Part shown: one piece after another, positions 8,457-16,443 of the stretch
Layout: each line of letters begins with the position of its first letter
Numbering within the stretch: position 1 is the stretch's first letter
From: Chloroflexota bacterium
Lineage (GTDB): Bacteria > Chloroflexota > Limnocylindria > QHBO01
Assembly (NCBI GenBank): GCA_040902225.1
Contig: JBBDXT010000002.1
Location: 94,036 to 158,035, forward strand
Direction of reading: 5' to 3'
Length of the DNA: 64,000 nt
Made by a program: the position numbers and the translations under genes
Notes under the pieces: model-generated
Seen by the model: the letters and a program-made list of their open reading frames with translations, nothing else
What the model was told of the DNA's origin: nothing
The model's database searches: none

Positions 8457-9235
8457 CGGCCCGTGAAGTCGGGATCGCGCTTCTCGAGGAAGGCGGCCAT
8501 CCCCTCCTTCTGGTCATCGGAGGCGAAGAGCAGGTAGAAGAGGCGGCGCTCGTGCGCGAGTGCATCGGTCAGGCTCATCTCGTACGCCGCATTGACCGCT
8601 TCCTTGGCCAGCCGCAGCGCCAGCGGTGACTTGGTGGCGATCTTGGCCGCGAGCTCCAGCGCATCCTCCACGAGCAGCTCGTTCGGAACGACGCGGGCGA
8701 CCAGTCCGAGCCGATGCGCCTCACGCGCGTCGATTGGCTCCCCGGTGAGTATCATCTCCATGGCGACGCTCTTGCCGACGGCCCGTGTCAGGCGCTGGGT
8801 GCCGCCGGCTCCCGGGATGACGCCCAGGTTGATCTCCGGCTGGCCGAAGCGCGCGCTCTCGGCGGCCACGATCAGGTCCAGGGCCATCGCCAGCTCGCAG
8901 CCGCCGCCAAGGCACCAGCCGGAGACCGCGGCGATGACCGGCTTGCCGATCCGACGCACGCGATCCCACTGGGCGATGCGATTGGTGCGCAGCATGTCGA
9001 TCGGGCTGGCGCCTGCCATCTCGCCGATATCGGCGCCCGCCGCGAACGCCCGGTCGTTGCCGGTCACGACGAGAACGCGAATGGTATCGTCCCGATCGAG
9101 TGCCTCGAGCGTGGAGCACAGCTCGTCCATCACCTCCCCGTTCAGCGCGTTCAGCTGCTTGGGGCGGTTGAAGCGAAGCAGTGCCACGCGCCGCTCCTCG
9201 TGGCGCTCGATCAGGATCAGCGGCTCGTCAGTCAC
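8453..9235 (-). CDS. Enoyl-CoA hydratase (PaaF-like)
   Basis: 260-aa crotonase with both catalytic glutamates: one in LGGGCELAMALDL and one in FGQPEINLGVIPGAGGTQRL. It should add water to trans-2-enoyl-CoA. The N-terminal FNRPKQLNALN and FAAGADI give the CoA site and oxyanion hole. The GTG start at 9235 overlaps the stop of the upstream crotonase (GTGA), so it ends the operon ferredoxin, EthD, ring-hydrolase-like crotonase, hydratase. It is convergent with the SnoaL-like gene and overlaps it by 4 nt. Confidence 0.95.
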   Translation of the reverse strand: MTDEPLILIERHEERRVALLRFNRPKQLNALNGEVMDELCSTLEALDRDDTIRVLVVTGNDRAFAAGADIGEMAGASPIDMLRTNRIAQWDRVRRIGKPVIAAVSGWCLGGGCELAMALDLIVAAESARFGQPEINLGVIPGAGGTQRLTRAVGKSVAMEMILTGEPIDAREAHRLGLVARVVPNELLVEDALELAAKIATKSPLALRLAKEAVNAAYEMSLTDALAHERRLFYLLFASDDQKEGMAAFLEKRDPDFTGR

Positions 9236-10191
9236 GGGATCGCCTCGAACGCATCGGAAAGCTGCGCTCCGCAGCCCGGGCAGTACGCGGCGTAGACCGA
9301 GATGCCGGTCTCTCCGCAGGAGGCGCAGGCGCGCCCGGCGCCGGCTTGGAGGCGTCGCACCTCCTCGTATCGCGGGGCCCGCTTCTCGTGGAAGGCGGCC
9401 ACCGCCTCCCGTGTCTCATCGGCCATCGAGTGGATGGCCAGCCAGTCCCGCGCGTGCGTCACCGTCTGCGACCAGACGAGGTCGCGCCACCAGTTCAGCT
9501 GGGTCTTCGTGTAGCGCAGCGCCTCCGGCAGCTTGGCGCGGAGATTCGCCGCCATCGTGGCGACCGTCTCGTCCAGGTCGGCGCGCGGCACGACACGGTT
9601 GACGAGGCCCCAGTCGAGCGCCTGGATGGGATGGATCGGCTCACACAACATCAGGATCTCGCGCGCGCGACGGTCGCCCACCAGGATCGGCAGCCACTGC
9701 GTCGCTCCGCCGGCCGGAACGGAGCCGTGCTCCGGCCCGACGTGCCGGATGTAGGCATCATCGACCAGAACGGACAGGTCGCACGCCATCTGCAGCTCGT
9801 TGCCGCCGCCGACGCAGATCCCATTGATGCGCGCGATTGTCGGCTTGCCGATGTTGCGCAGGCGATCGTGCATCTCGATGAAGGCGCCCATCCAGCGCCA
9901 GTACTGGCCGCTGGTAGCGCCCATGGCCGCCTGCTCGTCGAGGTCCGCGCCGGTGCAGAAGGCATGATCCCCCGCCCCGGTCACCACCACAACCGCGATG
10001 CCGTCGTCCCAGGACGCGTCCTCGAAGGCGCGCCCCAGCTCGCGCAGCGTCTGGAAGTCGAAGGCGTTGAGGACCTGGGGTCGCTCGATCGTCACCGTCG
10101 CCACGGCGGTTCCCGCGTCCTTGACGTAGCGGACCCGCTCGAAGCCGAGCGACTCCGGGTCGACCGCCAGCGGGGCGCTCGGCTCAGCCAT
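9232..10191 (-). CDS. Crotonase resembling 6-oxocyclohex-1-ene-1-carbonyl-CoA hydrolase, with C-terminal zinc ribbon
   Basis: 319-aa crotonase. The segments GPEHGSVPAGGATQWLPILV, MLCEPIHPIQALDWGL and ARDWLAIHSMADETREAV resemble Oah/BamA, the ring-opening hydrolase of anaerobic benzoyl-CoA degradation, more than common hydratases. I judge this from memory of the family. One acid residue is in VGGGNELQMACDL. The last 35 residues add CASCG-x8-YCPGCG, a four-cysteine zinc ribbon that is usual in acyl-CoA-binding DUF35 proteins but not in crotonases. The ATG at 10191 overlaps the EthD stop by 8 bp. It could instead be a generic enoyl-CoA hydratase. Confidence 0.72.
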   Translation of the reverse strand: MAEPSAPLAVDPESLGFERVRYVKDAGTAVATVTIERPQVLNAFDFQTLRELGRAFEDASWDDGIAVVVVTGAGDHAFCTGADLDEQAAMGATSGQYWRWMGAFIEMHDRLRNIGKPTIARINGICVGGGNELQMACDLSVLVDDAYIRHVGPEHGSVPAGGATQWLPILVGDRRAREILMLCEPIHPIQALDWGLVNRVVPRADLDETVATMAANLRAKLPEALRYTKTQLNWWRDLVWSQTVTHARDWLAIHSMADETREAVAAFHEKRAPRYEEVRRLQAGAGRACASCGETGISVYAAYCPGCGAQLSDAFEAIP

Positions 10192-10498
10192 CGGTCGCAT
10201 CCGCGTCATCCGCCACGAAGAGCGTGACCCCGGCTCCAGCGAAGTTGCGCAGGTCGCGACCGCTCTCGCGCCCGGCATCGGAGGCGAGCGCCTCGTCGAG
10301 ATCCGCACGCGACGCGAAGTTCATCTCAGCCATAAGGTAGAAGGCGGCCGGGCGGCCGCCGATCCCATCGGCCCTGGTCAGTCGCATGCCGACCAGGTTG
10401 GGGTACCGGCGCACGATCGGGGCGTGCACCTCGCGGTAGTGCACGTCGAATGCGGCCGAGTCTTCAGGCTGGCTGTAGAGGGCGATCAGGCGGACCAC
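10184..10498 (-). CDS. EthD-domain small protein
   Basis: 104-aa ferredoxin-fold dimer of the EthD family. It has VRLIALYSQPEDSAAFDVHY, then HAPIVRRYPNLVGMRLTR, and a C-terminal strand with GVTLFVAD. EthD-type proteins are small accessory or catalytic dimers often found in degradation operons; the function here is unknown. The GTG start at 10498 lies 6 nt after the ferredoxin stop. The gene overlaps the next crotonase, so it is internal to the operon. Confidence 0.8.
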   Translation of the reverse strand: MVRLIALYSQPEDSAAFDVHYREVHAPIVRRYPNLVGMRLTRADGIGGRPAAFYLMAEMNFASRADLDEALASDAGRESGRDLRNFAGAGVTLFVADDADATDG

Positions 10499-10504
10499 GA
10501 TCCG

Positions 10505-10747
10505 CTACTTCTTGAAGAAGTCAGCGTTGATCTGGGTAAAGTTGGTCCACTGCTCCGGCACCGCGTCCTCGGCGAAGATCGCGGTCACCGGGCATTCAGG
10601 CTCGCACGCACCGCAGTCGATGCACTCATCGGGATCGATGTAGAAGAGCGGCGCCTCGTCGCTGGTATGGATGCAGTCGACCGGGCAGACGTCCACGCAG
10701 GAGGCGTCCTTGACGCCGATGCACGGCTCCGCGATCACGTACGTCAT
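10505..10747 (-). CDS. fdxA: 7Fe/8Fe bacterial ferredoxin
   Basis: 80-aa two-cluster ferredoxin. The first cluster motif C-x7-C-x3-CP (CIGVKDASCVDVCP) is the 7Fe [3Fe-4S] type. The second, CIDCGACEPECP, binds a [4Fe-4S]. The start at 10747 has GGGAG upstream, and TATCCT sits about 45 nt upstream as a likely -10, giving a leadered mRNA. It leads the operon with EthD and two crotonases. It is a plausible electron acceptor for the 2-oxoacid oxidoreductase at 12.9-16.4 kb, a link inferred from proximity. Confidence 0.95.
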   Translation of the reverse strand: MTYVIAEPCIGVKDASCVDVCPVDCIHTSDEAPLFYIDPDECIDCGACEPECPVTAIFAEDAVPEQWTNFTQINADFFKK

Positions 10748-10815
10748 GCTGTCGAACTCCCTCGATCGGGGCTTCTCATTCGGCGCGGTGAGGATACACC
10801 GAGCGGGCGGCTGAC

Positions 10816-11928
10816 CTAGGCCACCCCGATCTCCGCTGACGACGCCTCGGCCCGCAGGCGGGCATAGCCGGGCTTCACCTGTTCGTTGATGATTCTCAGC
10901 CGCCCGTCGAACGGCAGGAAGGCGCTCTTGATGGCGTTGAGCGTAACCCACTCCATGTCGGCCAGGTCCCAGCCGAAGGTGGCGACCATGCTGGCGAACT
11001 CGTCCGACAGGCTGATCTGGCTCATCAGCCGATTGTCCGTGTTCAGGGTGACGCGGAAGCGGAGGCGCTTGAGCAGGTCGATCGGGTGGTCCTCGAGCCG
11101 GGCGACGGCCCCGGTATCGACGTTCGAGGTCGGGCACATCTCGAGCGGGATGCGCCGATCGCGGACATAGGCGGCCAGGCGCCCGATGGCGACCCGGCCG
11201 TCGGGTTGCGTCGCGATGTCGTCGACGATCCGTACCCCGTGCCCCAGGCGCTCGGCGCCGCAGAACTGGAGCGCCTCCCAGATCGATGGCAGCCCGAAGG
11301 CCTCCCCGGCATGGATGGTGAAGTGGAAGTTCTCGTGGGCGATCAGCTGAAAGGCGTCGAGGTAGCGGGTGGGCGGGTAGCCCGCCTCCGGCCCGGCCAC
11401 GTCGAAGCCCAGGACCCCGCGGTCCCGATGACGAACCGCAAGCTCCGCAATCTCGACCGAGCGCGCTGCCTGGCGCATCGCGCTCAGCAGCAGACCCACC
11501 ACGATCGGCCGCCCGGTGGACGCGCGCCGCACGCCCGCGGCCGCCGCCTCCACCACCTCGTCGAGCGACAGGCCCTCACGGAGGTGCTGCTCCGGCGCGA
11601 ACCGAACCTCGGCATACACGACCCCGTCGGCCGCGAGATCCTCGACCTCCTCGGCCGCCACGCGTTCGATGGCGGCCGCGGTCTGCATGACGGCGACGGT
11701 ATGGTCGAACGCCTCCAGGTAGCGCACCAGCGACCGCCCTCCCTCGCCTGCGGCCGGCTTGAACCAGCCGGCCAGCTCAACGGCATCGTGTGTCGGCAGC
11801 GCGGTGTACCCGAGTTCGTCTGCCAGCTCGATCAGGGTGGACGGCCGAAGGCCCCCGTCCAGGTGCTCGTGCAGCAGAACCTTGGGAGCGCGGCGGATGG
11901 TCGCATGGTCGAGGGCGATGGGTGCCAT
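10816..11928 (-). CDS. add: Adenosine deaminase
   Basis: 370-aa amidohydrolase that deaminates adenosine to inosine. Metal ligands are in [10 protein letters not shown] near residues 18-22 and in FTIHAGE. Further catalytic residues are in RLGHGVRI, in the usual CPTSN motif ([11 protein letters not shown]), and in the Asp pair of LNTDNRLM. The ATG at 11928 is preferred; TAGGCT lies 10 nt upstream. It starts 64 bp from the divergent aldolase gene. It is a single-gene unit. Confidence 0.94.
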   Translation of the reverse strand: MAPIALDHATIRRAPKVLLHEHLDGGLRPSTLIELADELGYTALPTHDAVELAGWFKPAAGEGGRSLVRYLEAFDHTVAVMQTAAAIERVAAEEVEDLAADGVVYAEVRFAPEQHLREGLSLDEVVEAAAAGVRRASTGRPIVVGLLLSAMRQAARSVEIAELAVRHRDRGVLGFDVAGPEAGYPPTRYLDAFQLIAHENFHFTIHAGEAFGLPSIWEALQFCGAERLGHGVRIVDDIATQPDGRVAIGRLAAYVRDRRIPLEMCPTSNVDTGAVARLEDHPIDLLKRLRFRVTLNTDNRLMSQISLSDEFASMVATFGWDLADMEWVTLNAIKSAFLPFDGRLRIINEQVKPGYARLRAEASSAEIGVA

Positions 11929-11992
11929 GGTGTCGGGCAGCCTAGCCCGCCTCCTGCGCGGCCACAAGCCGAAAGCCGCTACCCTTCCGGCC

Positions 11993-12868
11993 ATGCCCGA
12001 ACGCCCGCCGCTCATCGTCGCTGCCGCGACGCCGCTGGGCCCCGGTGGCGATGCGCTCGACGAGGCCGCGATCTGGCCGATGGTGCGCTTCCTGGAGGAT
12101 CGCGGCGCCGACGGGGTCTTTGCCTGCGGCACCACCGGCGAGGGGATCCTGCTCAGCACCGAGGAACGCAGGCGGGCGGCGGGCGTATTCCGCGCGGCGG
12201 TTCGTGGGCGACTGATCGTGCACTGCGGAGCGCAGACGACCGCGGAGACGGTCTTGCTGGCCGCCCACGCGGGCGAGATCGCGGCCGATGCGGTCGCGGT
12301 GATCCCGCCTCCGTACTTCCCGCTCGATGACGATGCGCTGACGGCGCATCTGCTGGCTGCCGCCGAGGCCTGCGCCCCGCTCCCCTTCTACATCTATGCC
12401 TTCGCCGCTCGCAGCGGGTATCCGGTCCCGCTCGAGGTGGTGGCCCGCGTCCGCGACGGTGCCAGGAACCTGGCAGGCCTCAAGGTCAGCGAGTCCCCCT
12501 TCCTGAAGGTCGAGCCGTATCTCGACCTCGGATTGCCGGTCTACATCGGCTCCGAGCCGCTCATCCCGGCCGCCATGGCTCGTGGCGCGCTGGGCGCGGT
12601 GTCAGGCCTGGCCGCGGCGTTCCCCGAGGTCGTTCGTGACGCGCTTGACGCGCCCGACACGATCGCCGAGTCACGCCTGCGCACCCTGCGCTCCGCCATG
12701 GAGACGCACCCCTTCATCGCCTCGGTGAAACACGTTCTCCGACGTCGAGGGGTCCCCATCCACCCGGACCTGCGAGCGCCGCTGCGCGCGCTGACCGCGG
12801 CCGAGGGCGCCGCCCTGGACTCGGTGCTCGGCGAGCTGGACCCAGATTTCCCGCTCGACGAGGGCTAG
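11993..12868 (+). CDS. DapA-family lyase (dihydrodipicolinate synthase/N-acetylneuraminate lyase type)
   Basis: 291-aa class I aldolase of the DapA superfamily. It has [18 protein letters not shown], where the GTTGE substrate loop is conserved. The Tyr is in FYIYAF and the Schiff-base Lys in LAGLKVSES. It could be a sugar-acid aldolase or another family member; true DapA cannot be claimed. TACCCT ends 7 nt before the ATG, a leaderless arrangement. The stop overlaps the convergent oxidoreductase gamma gene by 4 nt in a shared CTAG. Confidence 0.88.
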   Translation: MPERPPLIVAAATPLGPGGDALDEAAIWPMVRFLEDRGADGVFACGTTGEGILLSTEERRRAAGVFRAAVRGRLIVHCGAQTTAETVLLAAHAGEIAADAVAVIPPPYFPLDDDALTAHLLAAAEACAPLPFYIYAFAARSGYPVPLEVVARVRDGARNLAGLKVSESPFLKVEPYLDLGLPVYIGSEPLIPAAMARGALGAVSGLAAAFPEVVRDALDAPDTIAESRLRTLRSAMETHPFIASVKHVLRRRGVPIHPDLRAPLRALTAAEGAALDSVLGELDPDFPLDEG

Positions 12869-13488
12869 CCCGACTCCCCCACTCCGCCGATATCCATCGC
12901 GCCTCCGGTTCCCACCCCCGTTCGACGGTGGTGCGGCGCGGTGGCCGCGTCGTTCATCTCGAACCGGCTCGGCGGGGCCGCAGCGGCCAGCCGTGCGATC
13001 TCCTCGGCCGTCAGCTCGTACCCGAAGCGGATCGCGGCCACGTTCTCCTCGACAAAGCGATGTGGCAGCGACTCGCGGATCGAGGGCTCGTCGAACTCGA
13101 TTGCGGCCAGTCGCAGCAGGCGGCCCAGCGCGATCATGTTGCCGAACAGCTCCCTGCCGAAATGCTCGCTGCCCAGGGTCGCGAAGGGGATCTGCTCGTC
13201 GCCCGGGCGGCCGAGGCCGAGATCGGTCACGACCTTGCGCCCGCTGATGCGCAGATGCCCTCTATCGGCGAGCTTCAGCAGGATGTCGGCCTCTTCGACC
13301 ACGGGGTTGGCGATCGGCTCGTCGTCGAAGATGACGAATGCGTCGGACATGCTGCCGCGCACGCTCGAGTCGTAATCGAAGAGGACGGTGACCTGTTTGC
13401 CCATCCGCGCCAGCAGCGCGCCGAGGACGCCGGCAATCAGTCGCACCCCCTGGCCACCGACCCCGTCAAGCGCGATCCGCGTCGTCAC
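12865..13488 (-). CDS. 2-oxoacid:ferredoxin oxidoreductase, gamma subunit
   Basis: 207-aa gamma subunit. It opens with IALDGVGGQGVRLIAGVLG, the conserved nucleotide/CoA-binding glycine motif. DYDSSVRGSMSDAFVIFDDE and FGNMIALGRLL are typical of KorC/OorC. It is the last gene of the delta-alpha-beta-gamma operon. Its GTG start overlaps the beta stop by 4 nt. The last 30 residues are poorly conserved and glycine-rich. Confidence 0.94.
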   Translation of the reverse strand: MTTRIALDGVGGQGVRLIAGVLGALLARMGKQVTVLFDYDSSVRGSMSDAFVIFDDEPIANPVVEEADILLKLADRGHLRISGRKVVTDLGLGRPGDEQIPFATLGSEHFGRELFGNMIALGRLLRLAAIEFDEPSIRESLPHRFVEENVAAIRFGYELTAEEIARLAAAAPPSRFEMNDAATAPHHRRTGVGTGGAMDIGGVGESG

Positions 13489-14933
13489 GTGATCGCGTCG
13501 GGGTCGATGCCGGCCGCGCGCAGCGCATCGGCAAGGGTCATCTCCCCCTTGGCCACCCGCAGCTTCACGTCAGAGGGGAGGCGCTGCATCAGCGCCAGCT
13601 TGCGCTGGGCCACCGCCCGCTTGGACTCCTTCGGATCGGCGGGCATGGAGGGAGGCGCGGCATCGTGCGCAGTGTGCGGCGCGGCTGGCTGCGTGTCGCT
13701 ACCAACCGTCCCGCCGATCAGGTTGCGCTCTTCGACCGCCGCCTCCGCCTTCTGGGCATCGAGCTCAGTTGGCTGCTCTTCCGTGTGCGGGTCCTGGCCG
13801 GTGGCGCTGATCTGCACTTCGCCGGGTGCCACCGGAGCACCGGACGGGGCGCTGGCGCCGGTCCGCAGCCACTCGGGGATCGGGATCCCCGCCTGCGTCA
13901 GCGCATCGGTCAGGGTCAGCTCCTTCTTCGCCACGGCGAGCTTGACCTCGGCCGAGAGCTGAGCCATGACCGCCGCCCGCTCCTGGGATTCCGCCCTGCG
14001 CCGGGCCTTCTCGTCGTCCGTCGCGGGCGTCGCGGCCCCGGTGGCCCCCGTCGCACCGGGCGACTCGGTGGCGGACGCCATCGGTCCCGCCGGCTGTTGC
14101 GGCAGAGCTGCCGGTCGCTCCGGCGTGCTGGTGGTTCCCGCGCCGTTCCCATTCGTGCTGCCCGCATCGGCCGGCCGCGGGGAGAGGATCCCGATCTCGA
14201 ATGGATTGAGGTGCTCAGCGTCCTTGGCCGCGCGCTTGTAGGTCTTGCGGTAGAAGTTGAGCATGTCATTGGCGCTGGCAAAGCCGATGCGTCGCCCGTT
14301 GTTCTCGATGCACTGGCTGGTGATGTCCACGAAGCTGAAGCCGGGGTGCTCGATCGCCTCGCGGATGACATTCCGCATGTGGAGCTGGTGGTAGACGGTC
14401 GTCTTGGCGTACAACGCCTGCGGCGAGGAGCGGACCAGGCCCTGCAGGTTGATCGGCGTATTCGGGTTGCCGGCGGGGGAGGAGAGGGTCTTGGTGCCGG
14501 TCGGGGTGGTCGGCCCGGTCTGCCCCCCGGTCAGGCCATAGATCTCGTTGTTGTTGCAGAGCACCGTCAACGGCGCATTGCGGCGAATGGCGTGGATCAG
14601 GTGATTGCCGCCGATGCTGGCTGTGTCGCCGTCCCCCGCCACCACCACGACGTGCATCTCGGGGCGAACGGCCTTGATCGCCTCGGCCACCGGCAGGGTG
14701 CGGCCGTGGAGCGTGTAGACGCTCTCGAACTTCATGTAGCTGCCCATCCTGCCGGTGCAGCCGATCCCGGTGACCAGGATCGTGTTCGTCTCGTCCATCC
14801 CCATCTCGTCGAGGACCATGGCTAGCTCGATCATGATGGTGCCGATCCCGCAGCCTGGGCACCAGATGGTCGGGAACAGGTCGACCTTCAGGTGCCGCTT
14901 GAAGTCGAGCTCGGCGAAGGGTGCCTCCGGCAT
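13485..14933 (-). CDS. 2-oxoacid:ferredoxin oxidoreductase, beta subunit with long repeated C-terminal extension
   Basis: Thiamine-diphosphate subunit that decarboxylates a 2-oxoacid and passes electrons to ferredoxin. Residues 1-250 are a standard beta subunit. Cluster cysteines are in CPGCG (25, 28), C59 and C208, and the ThDP/Mg site is GDGDTASIGGNH with NNNEIYG. The protein is 482 aa against about 280-350 in the family. After residue 255 comes a Pro/Ala/Gly linker. Two copies of a helical module follow, near 305-350 and 433-477, each ending VKL-x-VAK-x-E-(L/M)TL-x-DAL-x2-AGI. The ATG start overlaps the alpha stop (TGATG). The tail function is unknown; I see no frameshift producing it. Confidence 0.92.
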   Translation of the reverse strand: MPEAPFAELDFKRHLKVDLFPTIWCPGCGIGTIMIELAMVLDEMGMDETNTILVTGIGCTGRMGSYMKFESVYTLHGRTLPVAEAIKAVRPEMHVVVVAGDGDTASIGGNHLIHAIRRNAPLTVLCNNNEIYGLTGGQTGPTTPTGTKTLSSPAGNPNTPINLQGLVRSSPQALYAKTTVYHQLHMRNVIREAIEHPGFSFVDITSQCIENNGRRIGFASANDMLNFYRKTYKRAAKDAEHLNPFEIGILSPRPADAGSTNGNGAGTTSTPERPAALPQQPAGPMASATESPGATGATGAATPATDDEKARRRAESQERAAVMAQLSAEVKLAVAKKELTLTDALTQAGIPIPEWLRTGASAPSGAPVAPGEVQISATGQDPHTEEQPTELDAQKAEAAVEERNLIGGTVGSDTQPAAPHTAHDAAPPSMPADPKESKRAVAQRKLALMQRLPSDVKLRVAKGEMTLADALRAAGIDPDAIT

Positions 14934-16069
14934 CAGCCGATCCCCAGCGGCGAGCGCTCGACCGCCTCCATGGGAGCGGCCGGGATGGGTGGCTCCGAGG
15001 GACCGCCGCCGAGCACGCGGTCGAGCCCGTCGCACACCGCCTCCAGGCTGATCCGCCCGCCCAGCAGCGGGACGCGCTTCACCTCGCGACGCAAGGCCAG
15101 CTCGACCATGTCGGCGTATTGGCCGTCGTTGGCCTCGATGCACACGATCTGCTCGTAGCGCTCCGCGATGGCGCGCAGCTCATCGGTCAGCATCGGGTGG
15201 ATCCGGATCGGGCGGAAGAGGGCGTGCTCGGTCGAGAGCGGCGATGCGACCCGGCTGACGATCCCGTAGCAGACGATGAGTACCTTGGCGTCGCGATTCC
15301 AGCCGTGCTCGTAGAGCGCGTATCGCTCAGCCACCTCGGTGTGCCGATGCTTGGCGTCGTAGTACTGGCGCAGGTACTCATCGGCGTCGGCGGTGGCGGG
15401 CTCGCCGGCGTTCGGCCCCTGCTCGTACATGACCACACCCGCGAAGAAGCGCGGCTTGCCCGGCTCGTGCTCCCCCAACGGCACGAGGCTGCGCGGCACG
15501 ATCTCGATGCTGGCCGCCACCTCGTCCAGGTCGACCACCTCGTTGAGGTGCGCCACGAACGTGTCCGACAGGATGACGACCGGCGAGAGCGACTCCTCGG
15601 CGGCGTTGAAGGCCTGCACGGTGACGCGGAATGCCTCCTCGACCCCATTGGGATAGAAGGCGAGCGGGGTGTAGTCGCCGGTGCTCCCGTAGCGGACCTG
15701 CATGATGTCGCCCTGGCCGGGCATCGTCGGCATCCCCGTCGCGGGGCCGACTCGCTGGACGTCGACGAAGACGCATGGCACGCCGACCTTCTGGGCGTAG
15801 CCGACCGCCTCCTGCATCAGGCTGAAGCCCGGCCCGCTGGTGGCGGTGAACGCCTTCGCGCCGGCCAGGCTTGCGCCGATGATGGCGTTGGCGCTGGCGA
15901 TCTCATCCTCCGCCTGCAGGAAGTGGAACTCCGCATGTTCGGCTGCCCAGCCGGAGGCGACGTTGAGGATCTCCGTCGACGGGGAGATCGGGTAGCCGGC
16001 GTAGTACGACGCCCCCGCGGCGAGCGCTCCGCGGAAGACGGCCTCGTTGCCCTGGGTCAGCTTCCGCAT
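14933..16069 (-). CDS. 2-oxoacid:ferredoxin oxidoreductase, alpha subunit
   Basis: 378-aa alpha subunit that forms the active site with the beta subunit. It begins MRKLTQGNEAVFRGALAAGA with the YYAGYPISPSTEI signature, followed by QAEDEIASANAIIGAS and GPGFSLMQEAVGYA. The ATG at 16069 lies 4 nt after the delta stop. KorA, VorB and related subunits share these motifs, so the 2-oxoacid (2-oxoglutarate, branched-chain or aryl) is not determined. The acyl-CoA enzymes nearby would fit any acyl-CoA product. Confidence 0.94.
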   Translation of the reverse strand: MRKLTQGNEAVFRGALAAGASYYAGYPISPSTEILNVASGWAAEHAEFHFLQAEDEIASANAIIGASLAGAKAFTATSGPGFSLMQEAVGYAQKVGVPCVFVDVQRVGPATGMPTMPGQGDIMQVRYGSTGDYTPLAFYPNGVEEAFRVTVQAFNAAEESLSPVVILSDTFVAHLNEVVDLDEVAASIEIVPRSLVPLGEHEPGKPRFFAGVVMYEQGPNAGEPATADADEYLRQYYDAKHRHTEVAERYALYEHGWNRDAKVLIVCYGIVSRVASPLSTEHALFRPIRIHPMLTDELRAIAERYEQIVCIEANDGQYADMVELALRREVKRVPLLGGRISLEAVCDGLDRVLGGGPSEPPIPAAPMEAVERSPLGIG

Positions 16070-16073
16070 CGGC

Positions 16074-16385
16074 CTAGGAAGAGTCCGCGGTCGAGCCGCC
16101 GCGCGCCGCGTGAGCGGCAACCGCCTCAGGCAGCATCTCGATGGCGAGGTCGGGGCAGTAGCGCTCGCAGAGCCCGCACAGGATGCAATCCTGCTCCTCG
16201 ATGATGGCGTCGTTGCGCAGGACGAGCGTGTTCTTGGGGCAGATCTCGACGCAGATGTCGCAGCGCTTGCAGAAGACCGGGTTCCAGCTGATGTTCGAGT
16301 AGTCGACCCAGCGGATCCCGTCCTTGTGGTCGTCGGAGATCCCGGAGCCGAAGCCGATTGGGTCCGAGGCGCCTTCGCGAGTCAT
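16074..16385 (-). CDS. 2-oxoacid:ferredoxin oxidoreductase, delta (ferredoxin) subunit
   Basis: 103-aa two-cluster ferredoxin subunit with CKRCDICVEICP and CILCGLCERYCP. It is first in the operon, so the order is delta, alpha, beta, gamma. TAGAAT (16395-16400 on the plus strand) is 9 nt before the ATG without a ribosome site, so the operon mRNA is probably leaderless. N- and C-terminal ends outside the cluster domain are not conserved. Confidence 0.94.
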   Translation of the reverse strand: MTREGASDPIGFGSGISDDHKDGIRWVDYSNISWNPVFCKRCDICVEICPKNTLVLRNDAIIEEQDCILCGLCERYCPDLAIEMLPEAVAAHAARGGSTADSS

Positions 16386-16443
16386 GGGACGGCGATTCTA
16401 CGCGGGTCGGGGGTGTGCGCGTCTGAGACGGAGCTCCCGCGCG

